Source: Paraburkholderia xenovorans LB400
GTDB lineage: Bacteria; Pseudomonadota; Gammaproteobacteria; Burkholderiales; Burkholderiaceae
Length of the DNA stretch: 64,000 nucleotides
Assembly (NCBI RefSeq): GCF_000013645.1
Contig: NC_007953.1
Span: forward strand, 1 to 64,000
Direction of reading: 5' to 3'
Part shown: positions 35,138 to 43,905 of the stretch, piece after piece
Numbering within the stretch: position 1 is the stretch's first letter
How the letters are laid out: every line of letters starts with the position of its first letter
Program-made: the position numbers and the translations under genes
The notes under the pieces: generated by a model
Told to the model about the DNA's origin: nothing
Databases searched by the model: none
What the model saw: the letters and a program-made list of their open reading frames with translations, nothing else

Positions 35138-35308
35138 ACGCAGGTAAACCCGCCATTCGGGAAATTGGCCAAAAGCCGTGGCCGGTCGTGAAATCGCCTT
35201 CCGATCCGTCTGACGACGCGCCGCGAGACGGAGTCCTCCGGCGAAGCCCCGCGTTTCATGTACGTTTTCCGCTAGTTGACGCACGTGAACTACCGTTCGG
35301 GAAATGGC
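35138..35308 (+). repeat. Two copies of a 30-bp imperfect direct repeat upstream of coxM
   Basis: Copy 1 at 35138-35168 and copy 2 at 35279-35308 share ACGCAnGTnAAC followed by TTCGGGAAAT, with a 1-bp length difference between the blocks. The start-to-start distance is 141 bp. Copy 2 overlaps the phased GTT repeats. Confidence 0.7.
35262..35300 (+). promoter_or_regulatory. Phased LytTR-like direct repeats, probable RcoM operator
   Basis: GTT or GTG cores at 35264 (TACGTTTTC), 35275 (CTAGTTGAC), 35285 (CACGTGAAC) and 35295 (ACCGTTCGG) are spaced 11, 10 and 10 bp, one helical turn each. LytTR proteins typically bind such direct repeats, so this is the best RcoM site for activating the cox operon. 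Assignment is by pattern only. Confidence 0.6.
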
Positions 35309-35416
35309 ATTGAATTGCTGCATTGCATTGTGAAATTCTCCGTCTCAGGGCGGCGATGCTGCCGCTCCCAGGCGAATGACGACCGCAACCGTTTTGGGGT
35401 CGACCGCTTTGCATGG

Positions 35417-35450
35417 GACCAGAGTAAGCGCTAAAGCGCTAACTCTGGTC
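35417..35450 (+). promoter_or_regulatory. Long palindrome in the coxM leader
   Basis: Arms GACCAGAGTAAGCGCT and AGCGCTAACTCTGGTC pair over 15 of 16 positions (one A-A mismatch) around a 2-nt centre. It lies 6-7 bases before the AGGAGG ribosome binding site and 16 bases before the GTG start of coxM. It could be an RNA hairpin controlling translation or mRNA stability, or a dyad operator for an unidentified repressor. Confidence 0.7.
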
Positions 35451-35466
35451 GACACAGGAGGTCAGT

Positions 35467-36333
35467 GTGATTCCTCGTCCATTCGAATATCACGTTCCCC
35501 GCACATTGCCGGAAGCCCTCGCGCTGCTCGGCGAATATGGCGACGAAGCGAAGCTGCTGGCGGGCGGCCACAGTCTGCTGCCCATGATGAAGCTGCGGTT
35601 TGCCGAACCCGGTCATCTGATCGATCTGGGCAAGCTGGCGGAACTGAAGGGCATTCGCGAAGCCGATGACGAAATTCGCATTGGCGCGATGACGACCGAG
35701 AACGAATTGATCTGGTCAGAACTCCTGCAGACCAGGTGCCCGCTGATCGTCGAAGGCGCGCGGCAGATTTCCGATCCGCAGGTACGCTACCGGGGCACGC
35801 TGGGCGGCGACCTCTCGCACGGCGATCCGGGCAACGACCACCCGGCGCTGATGATGGCCCTCGGCGCATCGTTCGTGCTGGCAGGCGAGCAGGGCGAGCG
35901 TGTCGTGTCAGCCGCCAGCTTCTTCGTCAGCACCTACACGACGCTGCTCGAACCCGGCGAGATCATGACCGAAATTCGTATTCCGACCCCGCCGGCGGGC
36001 ACCGGCTATTGCTACGCCAAGCTCAAGCGCAAAACCGGCGACTTCGCGACGGCGGCCGCCGCGGTGACGCTGCGCATCGGCACGGCAGCAGTCGGCGAAG
36101 TACGTATCGCTCTGACAAATGTCGCCGAGACGGCGATTCGGGCGACCGCTGCCGAGCAATACCTGCAGGGCAAGCCGCTGGATGAGCCCGCCATCGCCGA
36201 AGCCGCCCGGCTGGCGATGGCGGTCTGCGCGCCAGTCGCGGATCTGCGCGGCGACGTCGAATACAAGACGGCGATGGCGGGCGAAATGACCCGCCGCGCC
36301 CTGATTACCGCTTACGCGCGGGCGGCTCACTGA
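35467..36333 (+). CDS. coxM: Aerobic CO dehydrogenase medium subunit (FAD)
   Basis: 288 aa, the same length as characterised CoxM. It binds FAD and passes electrons from the iron-sulfur subunit to the quinone pool. The two FAD signatures are visible: AGGHSLLPMMKLR (about 32-44) and TLGGDLSHGDPGNDHPA (about 111-127). GTG start at 35467 with a strong AGGAGG. It is the first gene of the cox operon; coxS follows after 46 bp. The long palindrome described separately lies in its leader. Confidence 0.95.
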   Translation: MIPRPFEYHVPRTLPEALALLGEYGDEAKLLAGGHSLLPMMKLRFAEPGHLIDLGKLAELKGIREADDEIRIGAMTTENELIWSELLQTRCPLIVEGARQISDPQVRYRGTLGGDLSHGDPGNDHPALMMALGASFVLAGEQGERVVSAASFFVSTYTTLLEPGEIMTEIRIPTPPAGTGYCYAKLKRKTGDFATAAAAVTLRIGTAAVGEVRIALTNVAETAIRATAAEQYLQGKPLDEPAIAEAARLAMAVCAPVADLRGDVEYKTAMAGEMTRRALITAYARAAH

Positions 36334-36379
36334 ACGCGCACCGATCGCGCACCGATCACGATTGCCTGGAGACAGCGAC

Positions 36380-36901
36380 ATGAGCAGGAAAATCATGGTG
36401 TCTTTCAAACTGAACGGCAAGGAAACAGATGTAGTCGTCGAGCCACGCGAGCTGCTGATCCACACGTTGCGCGAAAAATGCCTGCACACCGGGCCGCATA
36501 TCGGCTGCGAGACCTCCCATTGCGGGGCCTGCACGGTCGATTTCGATCATATGTCGGTCAAGTCTTGCACGATGCTGACGGTGCAGGCGGAGGGCGCCGA
36601 GGTGCTGACAGTGGAAGGTCTCGCGCAAGCCGGCGAACTGCATGCGCTGCAGGAAGGCTTCATGCAGGAGCACGGGCTGCAGTGCGGCTTCTGTACGCCC
36701 GGCATGCTGATGCGTGCCTACCGCCTGTTGCAGGAAAATCCCGACCCGGGCGAAGCGGACATCCGTTACTGGATGGCGGGCAATCTGTGCCGCTGCACGG
36801 GCTATCAGAATATCGTGAAGGCGGTGCAATACGCGGCGCGCAAGCTGCGGGGTGAAGCGGTTGAAACATCGCATCCGCTGATGACAGCGGACACTCACTG
36901 A
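36380..36901 (+). CDS. coxS: Aerobic CO dehydrogenase small subunit ([2Fe-2S])
   Basis: 173 aa. Binds two [2Fe-2S] clusters: the plant ferredoxin-type Cys43, Cys48, Cys51 and Cys63, and the four-helix-type Cys102, Cys105, Cys137 and Cys139, almost the same numbering as the characterised enzyme. It carries electrons from the Mo-Cu site of CoxL to the FAD of CoxM. ATG 36380 is chosen over the in-frame TTG at 36362 because it follows GGAGAC and matches the family start. It is followed by coxL after 16 bp. Confidence 0.96.
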   Translation: MSRKIMVSFKLNGKETDVVVEPRELLIHTLREKCLHTGPHIGCETSHCGACTVDFDHMSVKSCTMLTVQAEGAEVLTVEGLAQAGELHALQEGFMQEHGLQCGFCTPGMLMRAYRLLQENPDPGEADIRYWMAGNLCRCTGYQNIVKAVQYAARKLRGEAVETSHPLMTADTH

Positions 36902-36917
36902 CGACCGGGAGAACGTG

Positions 36918-39329
36918 ATGGGCCATCTCGACACCAATCTCGACCGTCTCGCCGCGCTGGAAGGCATGGGCTGCGCGCGCAAACGCCGTGAGGATCCGCG
37001 CTTCATTCAGGGTAAGGGCACCTACGTCGACGACGTGAAGATGCCCGGTATGCTGTTCGGCGTCATGGTGCGCAGTCCGTATGCGCATGCACGCGTGAAG
37101 AAGATCGACAAGTCGCGTGCGCTCGCGCATCCGGGCGTGCACGCGGTGCTGAGCGCCGCCGACCTGAAGCCGCTCAAGCTGCACTGGATGCCGACGCTGG
37201 CTGGTGACGTGCAAGCCGTGCTGGCCGATGAAAAAGTCTGCTTCCAGAATCAGGAAGTTGCTTTCGTCGTCGCCGACGACCGCTATGTGGCCGCCGATGC
37301 GGCCGAGCTGGTGGAAGTGGAATACGAGGAGCTGCCGCCCGTGGTCGATCCGCTAACGGCGCTCGCCGCGGATGCGCCGGTGATCCGCGAGGACATCCAG
37401 GACAAGCAGGCCGGTGCTCATGGTGCGCGCAAACACCCGAATCACATCTTCACCTGGCAGGTCGGCGACAAGGACAAGACCGACCGCGTGTTCGACAACG
37501 CGGAAGTCACGGTCAAGCAGGCGATGCTGTACCCGCGCGTGCATCCGTGCCCGCTCGAGACCTGCGGCTGCGTCGCGTCCTTCGACAAGGCGCGCGGCGA
37601 TCTGACGGTCTATATCACCTCGCAGGCGCCGCACGTCGTGCGCACGGTGGTCGGCTTGCTGTCGGCGATTCCCGAGTCCAAAATCCGCATCATTTCGCCG
37701 GATATCGGCGGCGGCTTCGGCAACAAGGTCGGCGTGTATCCGGGTTATGTGACCTCGATTGTCGCGTCGATCGTGCTGGGGCGGCCAGTCAAGTGGATCG
37801 AATCGCGCGCCGAAAATCTGAGCAGCACGGCGTTCGCACGCGACTATCACATGACCGGCGAACTCGCGGCGGATCGCGGCGGCCGCATCAAGGCGCTGCG
37901 CGTGCATGTCACCGCGGATCACGGCGCGTTCGATGCATGCGCCGACCCCACCAGATGGCCCGCCGGCATGTTCCATGTCTGTACGGGGTCTTATGCGATC
38001 CCGAATGCGTTCGTGTCGGTCGACGGCGTCTATACCAACAAGTTTCCGGGCGGTGTTGCGTACCGATGCTCGTTCAGAGTGACAGAAGCGGTTTATCTGA
38101 TCGAGCGGATGGTCGACGTGCTCGCGCAAAAGCTCGGTATCGACAAGGCCGAAATCCGTCTGCGCAATTTCATCCGCAAGGAGCAGTTTCCGTACGCGAC
38201 GCCGCTCGGACTCGAATACGATTCGGGCGACTACGAACCGGCGCTGAACAAGGTACTCGCCGCCGTCGACTATCCGGCGCTGCGCGCCGAGCAGGCAGCG
38301 CGGCGCGCGGATCTCACTGCCGAATGGCTGCTGGGCATCGGCGTCGTGAACTTTACGGAGATCGTCGGCGCCGGGCCGTCGAAGATGTGCGACATCCTCG
38401 GCGTCGGCATGTTCGATTCGTGTGAAATTCGCGTGCATCCCGACGGTTCCGCGATCGCAAGAATGGGCACGATCACGCAAGGGCAGGGGCACCAGACCAC
38501 CTACGCGCAGATCATCGCGTCGGAGGCCGGCATTCCCGCCTCGCTGATCACGGTAGAAGAAGGCGACACGTCCACCGCGCCATACGGGCTCGGCACCTAC
38601 GGCTCGCGCTCGACCCCGGTGGCGGGCGCGGCGGTCGCGCGCGCGTCGCGCAAGATTCGCGAGAAGGCCCGGCAGATCGCCGCGCATCTGCTCGAAGCCA
38701 GTCCCAACGACGTCGAGTTCGACCTCGACCGCTTCGTGCTCAAAGGCTCGCCGGAACAGTTCAAGACCATCAAGGAAGTCGCGTGGGCGGCTTATAACAA
38801 CGTCCCCGAGGGGCTGGAAATGGGGCTGGAGGCTGTCGATTACTACGACCCGCCCAACTTCACGTTTCCGTTCGGTGCGTACGTGTGCGTGCTGGAGGTG
38901 AACCGCTATACCGGCGAAACGCGGGTGCGCCGCTTCTACGCACTCGACGATTGCGGTACACGGATCAATCCGATGATCATCGAAGGGCAGATTCACGGCG
39001 GCTTGACCGAGGGTTTCGCGGTGGCGATGGGCCAGGAGCTGCCCTACGACGAGGCCGGCAATCTGCTGGGCGGCACGCTGCTGGATTACTTCGTGCCGAC
39101 CTCGGCGGAAACACCGCATTGGGAGACCGATTTCACGGTGACACCGTCGCCGCATCATCCGATCGGCGCGAAGGGCGTGGCCGAATCGCCGCACGTGGGC
39201 TCGATTCCGTGCTTTACGGCGGCCATAGTCGATGCGTTCGCGCATCTGGGCGTCACGCATATGAACATGCCGCACAACGCGTATCGCGTCTGGCAGCAAT
39301 GCCGCGTGCTTGGGCTCGCGCGGCAGTGA
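36918..39329 (+). CDS. coxL: Aerobic CO dehydrogenase large subunit, form I (Mo-Cu)
   Basis: 803 aa catalytic subunit that oxidises CO with water to CO2. The form I active-site loop AYRCSFR is present, with the Cu-binding cysteine at residue 384; form II enzymes have a different loop here. Molybdopterin motifs include GQGHQTTYAQ and GLGTYGSRSTP, and the catalytic Glu lies in GAKGVAESPHVGS near the C-terminus. GGGAG precedes ATG 36918 (GTG 36915 is also in frame). Presence of the true form I loop makes real CO oxidation likely rather than another hydroxylase activity. Confidence 0.97.
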   Translation: MGHLDTNLDRLAALEGMGCARKRREDPRFIQGKGTYVDDVKMPGMLFGVMVRSPYAHARVKKIDKSRALAHPGVHAVLSAADLKPLKLHWMPTLAGDVQAVLADEKVCFQNQEVAFVVADDRYVAADAAELVEVEYEELPPVVDPLTALAADAPVIREDIQDKQAGAHGARKHPNHIFTWQVGDKDKTDRVFDNAEVTVKQAMLYPRVHPCPLETCGCVASFDKARGDLTVYITSQAPHVVRTVVGLLSAIPESKIRIISPDIGGGFGNKVGVYPGYVTSIVASIVLGRPVKWIESRAENLSSTAFARDYHMTGELAADRGGRIKALRVHVTADHGAFDACADPTRWPAGMFHVCTGSYAIPNAFVSVDGVYTNKFPGGVAYRCSFRVTEAVYLIERMVDVLAQKLGIDKAEIRLRNFIRKEQFPYATPLGLEYDSGDYEPALNKVLAAVDYPALRAEQAARRADLTAEWLLGIGVVNFTEIVGAGPSKMCDILGVGMFDSCEIRVHPDGSAIARMGTITQGQGHQTTYAQIIASEAGIPASLITVEEGDTSTAPYGLGTYGSRSTPVAGAAVARASRKIREKARQIAAHLLEASPNDVEFDLDRFVLKGSPEQFKTIKEVAWAAYNNVPEGLEMGLEAVDYYDPPNFTFPFGAYVCVLEVNRYTGETRVRRFYALDDCGTRINPMIIEGQIHGGLTEGFAVAMGQELPYDEAGNLLGGTLLDYFVPTSAETPHWETDFTVTPSPHHPIGAKGVAESPHVGSIPCFTAAIVDAFAHLGVTHMNMPHNAYRVWQQCRVLGLARQ

Positions 39330-39429
39330 CCGCGGTGACGGTGGCGATGACTATGGCTATGCCAGGGAGTGCGGCGCTCGATGCACGCAAACCGCTGCGC
39401 TGCCTGCCGCACATGCAAAGGGTGGTCCG

Positions 39430-40050
39430 ATGAAAGTCGTACTCGAAAAGGTGTTTCCGCTGGCCGCCACGGCGGACAGCGCGTGGCAACTGATGCAGGA
39501 CATCGAGGCGGTGGCCGGCTGCATGCCGGGCGCGAAGATTACCGAACGCGTCGACGCCACGCATTACAAAGGGACGATCACGGTGCGGCTCGGGCCGGCC
39601 ACGATGTCGTTCAAGGGCGACATCGAAGTGCTGGATCTCGACAGGGCGTCGCGCAGGCTGCATCTGACCGGCAAGGGTGCAGATGCAAGCGGAACCTCGG
39701 CGGCCTCGATGGATCTGGTCGCCGCGGTGCGGGCAACCGGCGAGAGCTGCGAGTTGACCGGCAAGAGCGAAGTGACGATGAGCGGCAAGGCCGCTTCGCT
39801 CGGCGGCCGGCTGATGGGGCCGGTATCGGAGCAGATGCTCCGGCAGTTCGTGGCGAACTTCGCGGCACGGCTGCCGGCCGTTCAGGCGCAGCAGACCGCG
39901 CTGCCGGGGGGCGCAGCGCAGCCGCAGACGCAGCCGCCTGCAGCGACGCCCGACACCGCCGCGCCGCCTTCCGAACTGAACGGCCTCGCGCTCGCATGGG
40001 CCGTGGTGCGCGACTGGTTGCGCGGGATCTTCTCCCGCAAGACAGCTTGA
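39430..40050 (+). CDS. coxG: CO dehydrogenase accessory protein CoxG (SRPBCC fold)
   Basis: 206 aa. The SRPBCC/CoxG domain fills residues 1-150 (VFPLAATADSAWQLMQDIEAVAGCMPGAKITE), followed by a Pro/Ala/Gln-rich linker and a C-terminal amphipathic helix (LAWAVVRDWLRGIFSRK). CoxG is linked to membrane anchoring of the enzyme and to its quinone partner. ATG 39430 is chosen because KVVLEKVFPL is the normal start; the longer frame upstream is in the 100-bp gap after coxL. Confidence 0.9.
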   Translation: MKVVLEKVFPLAATADSAWQLMQDIEAVAGCMPGAKITERVDATHYKGTITVRLGPATMSFKGDIEVLDLDRASRRLHLTGKGADASGTSAASMDLVAAVRATGESCELTGKSEVTMSGKAASLGGRLMGPVSEQMLRQFVANFAARLPAVQAQQTALPGGAAQPQTQPPAATPDTAAPPSELNGLALAWAVVRDWLRGIFSRKTA

Positions 40051-40065
40051 GGACGCGCAGCGATC

Positions 40066-40959
40066 ATGGCGACCGACCGCATGCACGATGTCATCAAGCT
40101 GCAGGAGCAGCTTGCGCGGCACGGCTTCATCGCCGGGCGCGGCTTTGCGGCGGCCCTGCTGCTGACGATGGAGATGCGTCGCCCGCTGCTGCTCGAAGGC
40201 GAGGCGGGGGTAGGCAAGACGGAAGTCGCCAAGGCGCTCGCGCGGCTGCTGGACACGCGTTTGATCCGGCTGCAATGCTATGAGGGCCTCGACGCGCATT
40301 CCGCGCTTTATGAATGGAATTACCAGCATCAACTGCTGGCGATCAAACTGTTCGAGCAGGATGACCGGCCGATTCCGGACAAGGAGCAGGACATCTTCTC
40401 CGAGCGCTATCTGCTCAAACGGCCCCTGCTCGAGGCAATCACCACGACACCGGCGCCGGTGTTGCTGATCGACGAAATCGACCGCACCGATGAAGCATTC
40501 GAAGCGTATCTGCTGGAACTGCTGTCCGACTTCCAGATGTCGATTCCGGAGCTGGGCGTGATCCGCCCCGCCGAGCGGCCGTTCGTGATTCTGACCTCCA
40601 ACGGCACGCGCGAAATCTCCGATGCGTTGCGTCGCCGCTGTCTTTACCAGTACGTCGACTATCCGGGCTTCGAGAAGGAACTGCTGATCGTGCGCACGCA
40701 GATTCCCGACGTACCGGAGAAACTCGCGCGGCAGATGGTCGAATTCGTGCAGTCGGTCAGGCAAATGGATCTGCGCAAGAAGCCCGGACTTGCCGAAACG
40801 CTCGACTGGGTGGCCGCTTTGCTGCGCCTCGGCGTGAGCGCAATCGACGCGGACGGTGTCGAGCGGATCATCGATTCGCTTGCCGCGCTCGTCAAGACAC
40901 GCGAAGACCAGGCGGGTCTGACGCGGCCGGTCGTCGAAAAACTGGTGGCGTCATGCTGA
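40066..40959 (+). CDS. coxD: MoxR-type AAA+ ATPase CoxD
   Basis: 297 aa AAA+ protein. Walker A GEAGVGKTE (about residues 45-53), Walker B VLLIDEIDR, sensor 1 ILTSNGTRE and arginine-rich C-terminal helices. CoxD works with the VWA protein CoxE to mature the [CuSMoO2] centre of CoxL. It begins 15 bp after coxG and its last codons overlap coxE by 7 bp. Confidence 0.94.
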   Translation: MATDRMHDVIKLQEQLARHGFIAGRGFAAALLLTMEMRRPLLLEGEAGVGKTEVAKALARLLDTRLIRLQCYEGLDAHSALYEWNYQHQLLAIKLFEQDDRPIPDKEQDIFSERYLLKRPLLEAITTTPAPVLLIDEIDRTDEAFEAYLLELLSDFQMSIPELGVIRPAERPFVILTSNGTREISDALRRRCLYQYVDYPGFEKELLIVRTQIPDVPEKLARQMVEFVQSVRQMDLRKKPGLAETLDWVAALLRLGVSAIDADGVERIIDSLAALVKTREDQAGLTRPVVEKLVASC

Positions 40960-42155
40960 CCGGCATTGACGGCGCCGCCGCGCCACGTCCCCAACCCTCG
41001 GGCCTCGAAGAGGCGCTGACGGCTCGCTATGCCGGCTTCGCAGGCTGGCTGCGCGCGAACGATTTTCAGGTGACGGGCAGCGACGTGGCCGCGTCGATGG
41101 AGGTGGCGCTGCGCATGGGCCAACTGGACAGCCAGGTGTTGCGCTGGAGCCTGCGCGCGTTGCTGTGTTCGCGCGCGCAGGAGTGGCGGCGCTTCGACGA
41201 ACTGTTCGATGCGTATTTCTTCGCGCCGAACCGCCGTAAGCAGGTCGAAACGCGCGCTGGCGGCGCGGGCCGGATCGAGCCGGACCCCGCTGCCGGACAG
41301 CGCGACGGCAGCGAAGGCGCGCCGCTGTCGCCGGCGTCGGGCGGCGGCGCGGCGCCGCCCGACGGCAGCACGGCCGAGCAGGGCGCCTGCGGGGAAGCGT
41401 CGCTGGCGCAGGCGGATTTCCGCCACCTGAACCAGCCCGACGAACTGTTCGCCATCGACACCGCGATCCGGCGCTTCGCGCAACGCCTGCAAGGCATCCA
41501 GTTGCGCAGCGAACGGCGCGCGAACGCGGGGAGCGTGATCGACATGGCCTGGACGGTGCGCCGCAGCGTCTCGCGCGGCGGCCTGCCGCTCGAGCTCGGC
41601 TGGCGGCGCAAGCGGCGGCTGCGGCCGCGCATCGTCCTGCTGCTCGACGTGAGCCGCTCGATGAGCCTGTACAGCTTTTTCTATCTGCGGCTCGCGCGCG
41701 TGCTCAGCGCGCGAGTGTCCGACGTGCATTGCTTCATCTTCCACACGCGGCTGGTCGCCATCGAACAGGCGCTGCGCGACCCGGACCCGTGGCGCTCGCA
41801 GGAGCGCCTGCAATTGCTGTCGGCCGGATGGGCGGGCGGCACCCGTATCGGCGACAGTCTCGACGAGTTCAATCGGCAGCAGGCCACGCGGCTGCTCCAT
41901 TCGCGCACGGCTGTCGTGGTGGTGAGCGATGGCTACGATGCGGGCGAACCCGAACGCCTGCAGCAGGCGCTCGCCACGATGCGGCGCCGGTGCCGGTGTG
42001 TCGTGTGGCTCAATCCGCTGGCGAGCCGTGCGGATTTCGCGCCGGCCAGCGCCGGCATGCAGGCAGCGCTTCCCTATATCGATCTGCTGGCCGGCGCGCG
42101 CGATCTCGCGAGTCTGGAGCGCGTGCTGCCGCAAGTGCTGTCGGTTCTGCAATGA
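40953..42155 (+). CDS. coxE: VWA domain protein CoxE
   Basis: 400 aa with a C-terminal von Willebrand A domain whose MIDAS metal site starts DVSRSMS (DxSxS), followed by the conserved TRIGDSL and VVVSDGYD segments. The N-terminal half is helical, with a low-complexity Gly/Ala/Pro stretch around residues 95-150. Partner of CoxD in cofactor maturation. Overlaps coxD, so translation is coupled. Confidence 0.94.
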   Translation: MLTGIDGAAAPRPQPSGLEEALTARYAGFAGWLRANDFQVTGSDVAASMEVALRMGQLDSQVLRWSLRALLCSRAQEWRRFDELFDAYFFAPNRRKQVETRAGGAGRIEPDPAAGQRDGSEGAPLSPASGGGAAPPDGSTAEQGACGEASLAQADFRHLNQPDELFAIDTAIRRFAQRLQGIQLRSERRANAGSVIDMAWTVRRSVSRGGLPLELGWRRKRRLRPRIVLLLDVSRSMSLYSFFYLRLARVLSARVSDVHCFIFHTRLVAIEQALRDPDPWRSQERLQLLSAGWAGGTRIGDSLDEFNRQQATRLLHSRTAVVVVSDGYDAGEPERLQQALATMRRRCRCVVWLNPLASRADFAPASAGMQAALPYIDLLAGARDLASLERVLPQVLSVLQ

Positions 42156-42165
42156 GCGTCCTGCC

Positions 42166-43206
42166 ATGAACGACGAAACCCTTCTGCAACTCGAACAGCG
42201 GCTGATTGAAGAGGCGCGGCCGTTCGCCGTCGTGACCGTGATTCGCGCGGCGCCGCCCACCTCGGCGTGGGTGGGCGCGCAAGCGCTGGTGGAAAGCGAC
42301 GGCGCGTTGCATGGCTGGATCGGCGGCGGCTGCTCGCGGGCGATCGTGATCGAGGCTGCGCAACAGACCCTCCGCGCAGGCCTGCCGAAGCGTGTACGCA
42401 TCAGCAACGAGCCTGGCCGGCCGGAAGCGGATGTCGAAGCGCACGCGATGCCCTGTGCGAGCAACGGCACGCTCGAACTATTCATTCAACCGACCTTGCC
42501 CGCACCGGCGGTGCTGGTACTGGGCTCGACACCCACTGCGCTGGAAGCCTGCGAGCTGGCGCAGCGCGTCGGCCTGCGTGTCAGCGCGGCGGCGAACGTC
42601 ACGGCGCCGTTCGCTGCGCTTGGTTTGTCGCGGGTCGTGCAAGGTTTCGACGTGGCCGTGTTCGAGCAGATCAAACCGCGATTGATTCTGGTCGCCACTC
42701 AGGGCGACGGCGACGAAGACGCGCTCGAAGCCGCATTGCGCAGCCCGGCTGCGGCGGTGCTGCTGGTTGCGAGCCAGCGCAAGGCGGAGCGGTTGCGCGA
42801 CGCGATGCGGGTGCGCGGCATCGCACCGGAGCGGCTCGCCGCACTGCATGCCCCTGCCGGTCCGCACATCCACGCGCACACGCCGCAGGAGATCGCACTG
42901 GGCGCGGTCGCCGGGCTCGTGACGCTGCGTCGCGAACTGGAGCAGGCGACGGCTGCCGACGCCGATGCGCGGCATCTCGTCAGCGGTGAAGCGGTAGCGG
43001 CGTTGCCGCCGTGTGAAGCGCCCAGCGCGCGTTACCTGAACCCCGTGTGCGGGATGGCGGTCGAGATCGCATCGGCAAAACATGTGCTCGACTACGGCGG
43101 GCAGCGTATCTATTTCTGCTGTGACTGTTGCAAGCTCGAGTTCGAGCGCAGGCCCGGCAAATATCTGGCGATCGCGCAGCGCAAGGCCCAACTGGAGAAC
43201 ACATGA
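42166..43206 (+). CDS. coxF: XdhC/CoxF family maturation protein with C-terminal YHS domain
   Basis: 346 aa. The N-terminal XdhC-CoxI domain has the VTVIRAAPPTSAWVGAQALV and GWIGGGCS segments; a Rossmann-like second domain follows (VLVLGSTPTALEACELAQRVG). Residues about 300-340 form a Cys-rich YHS domain (NPVCGMAVEIASAKHVLDYG then YFCCDCC), a metal-binding module found in copper and molybdenum maturation proteins. XdhC proteins bind and sulfurate molybdenum cofactor before insertion. It overlaps mocA by 4 bp. Confidence 0.88.
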   Translation: MNDETLLQLEQRLIEEARPFAVVTVIRAAPPTSAWVGAQALVESDGALHGWIGGGCSRAIVIEAAQQTLRAGLPKRVRISNEPGRPEADVEAHAMPCASNGTLELFIQPTLPAPAVLVLGSTPTALEACELAQRVGLRVSAAANVTAPFAALGLSRVVQGFDVAVFEQIKPRLILVATQGDGDEDALEAALRSPAAAVLLVASQRKAERLRDAMRVRGIAPERLAALHAPAGPHIHAHTPQEIALGAVAGLVTLRRELEQATAADADARHLVSGEAVAALPPCEAPSARYLNPVCGMAVEIASAKHVLDYGGQRIYFCCDCCKLEFERRPGKYLAIAQRKAQLENT

Positions 43207-43880
43207 GCGATACGGATGCATGGAAGGCCGCCGCGCCGCGCGAGGCACCGGTGTTTTCAGCGGTGGTGCTGGCCGCTGGCCTGTCGTCGAGGATGCCGGG
43301 CCAGCACAAGCTGCTGCTGCCGCTCGACACCCAGCCGGCGGTCAGGCGCACGGTGAGCGCGCTGGTTGGCGCGGGCCCGGCGGAAATCGTGGTGGTCACC
43401 GGCCACCAGGGGCGGGCCGTGATGGAGGCGCTCGACGGGCTGCCGGTTGCATTCCGGAGCAATCCCCGTTACGAGGAAGGACAGATGACTTCCGTCGCCG
43501 CCGGCGTGGCCGCGCTCACCGCGCCTTGCAACATGGTGATGGTGTGCCTTGCCGATCAGGTGCTCCTCGACGCCGCCGATTACCGCGAGTTGATCGACGC
43601 GTTCGCCGCGATGCCGCGAGGGTCGATCCTGGTGCCGTTCTTCAACGGGCAACGCGGCAACCCGGTGGTGTTTTCCGCGAGCTATGCCGCGGAGGTGGTC
43701 AGCGGTCACGTGAATCCGGGATGCCGCAAACTGATTGCGGAACATGCCGACGAAGTGTTTATTCACGAGGCCACGCACGACCGTTTCACGACCGATATGG
43801 ATACGCCGGACGACTATGCGCGTATCCAGGCCCGGTTGAGCGATGCACGAATGTCAACGCCGCTGATCCCTCACGGCTAG
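43203..43880 (+). CDS. mocA: Molybdenum cofactor cytidylyltransferase-like protein (MocA/MobA family)
   Basis: 225 aa nucleotidyltransferase with the signature VVLAAGLSSRMPGQHKLLLPL (about 19-39), VVVTGHQG, CLADQV and the GNPVVFS block. Family members add CMP or GMP to molybdopterin; form I CO dehydrogenase uses the cytosine dinucleotide form, so the MocA activity is the likely one. It starts within the coxF stop (ATGA) and ends the operon. Confidence 0.88.
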   Translation: MSDTDAWKAAAPREAPVFSAVVLAAGLSSRMPGQHKLLLPLDTQPAVRRTVSALVGAGPAEIVVVTGHQGRAVMEALDGLPVAFRSNPRYEEGQMTSVAAGVAALTAPCNMVMVCLADQVLLDAADYRELIDAFAAMPRGSILVPFFNGQRGNPVVFSASYAAEVVSGHVNPGCRKLIAEHADEVFIHEATHDRFTTDMDTPDDYARIQARLSDARMSTPLIPHG

Positions 43881-43905
43881 CGCGCGCAGGCACGGCCGGC
43901 GATGC

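Noticed and set aside
37353..39299. 648-codon minus-strand frame opposite coxL
   Set aside because: coxL is unambiguous; the antisense frame has shadow composition.
40659..42485. 608-codon minus-strand frame opposite coxE and coxF
   Set aside because: Low-complexity Ala/Arg/Gln translation opposite clearly conserved genes.
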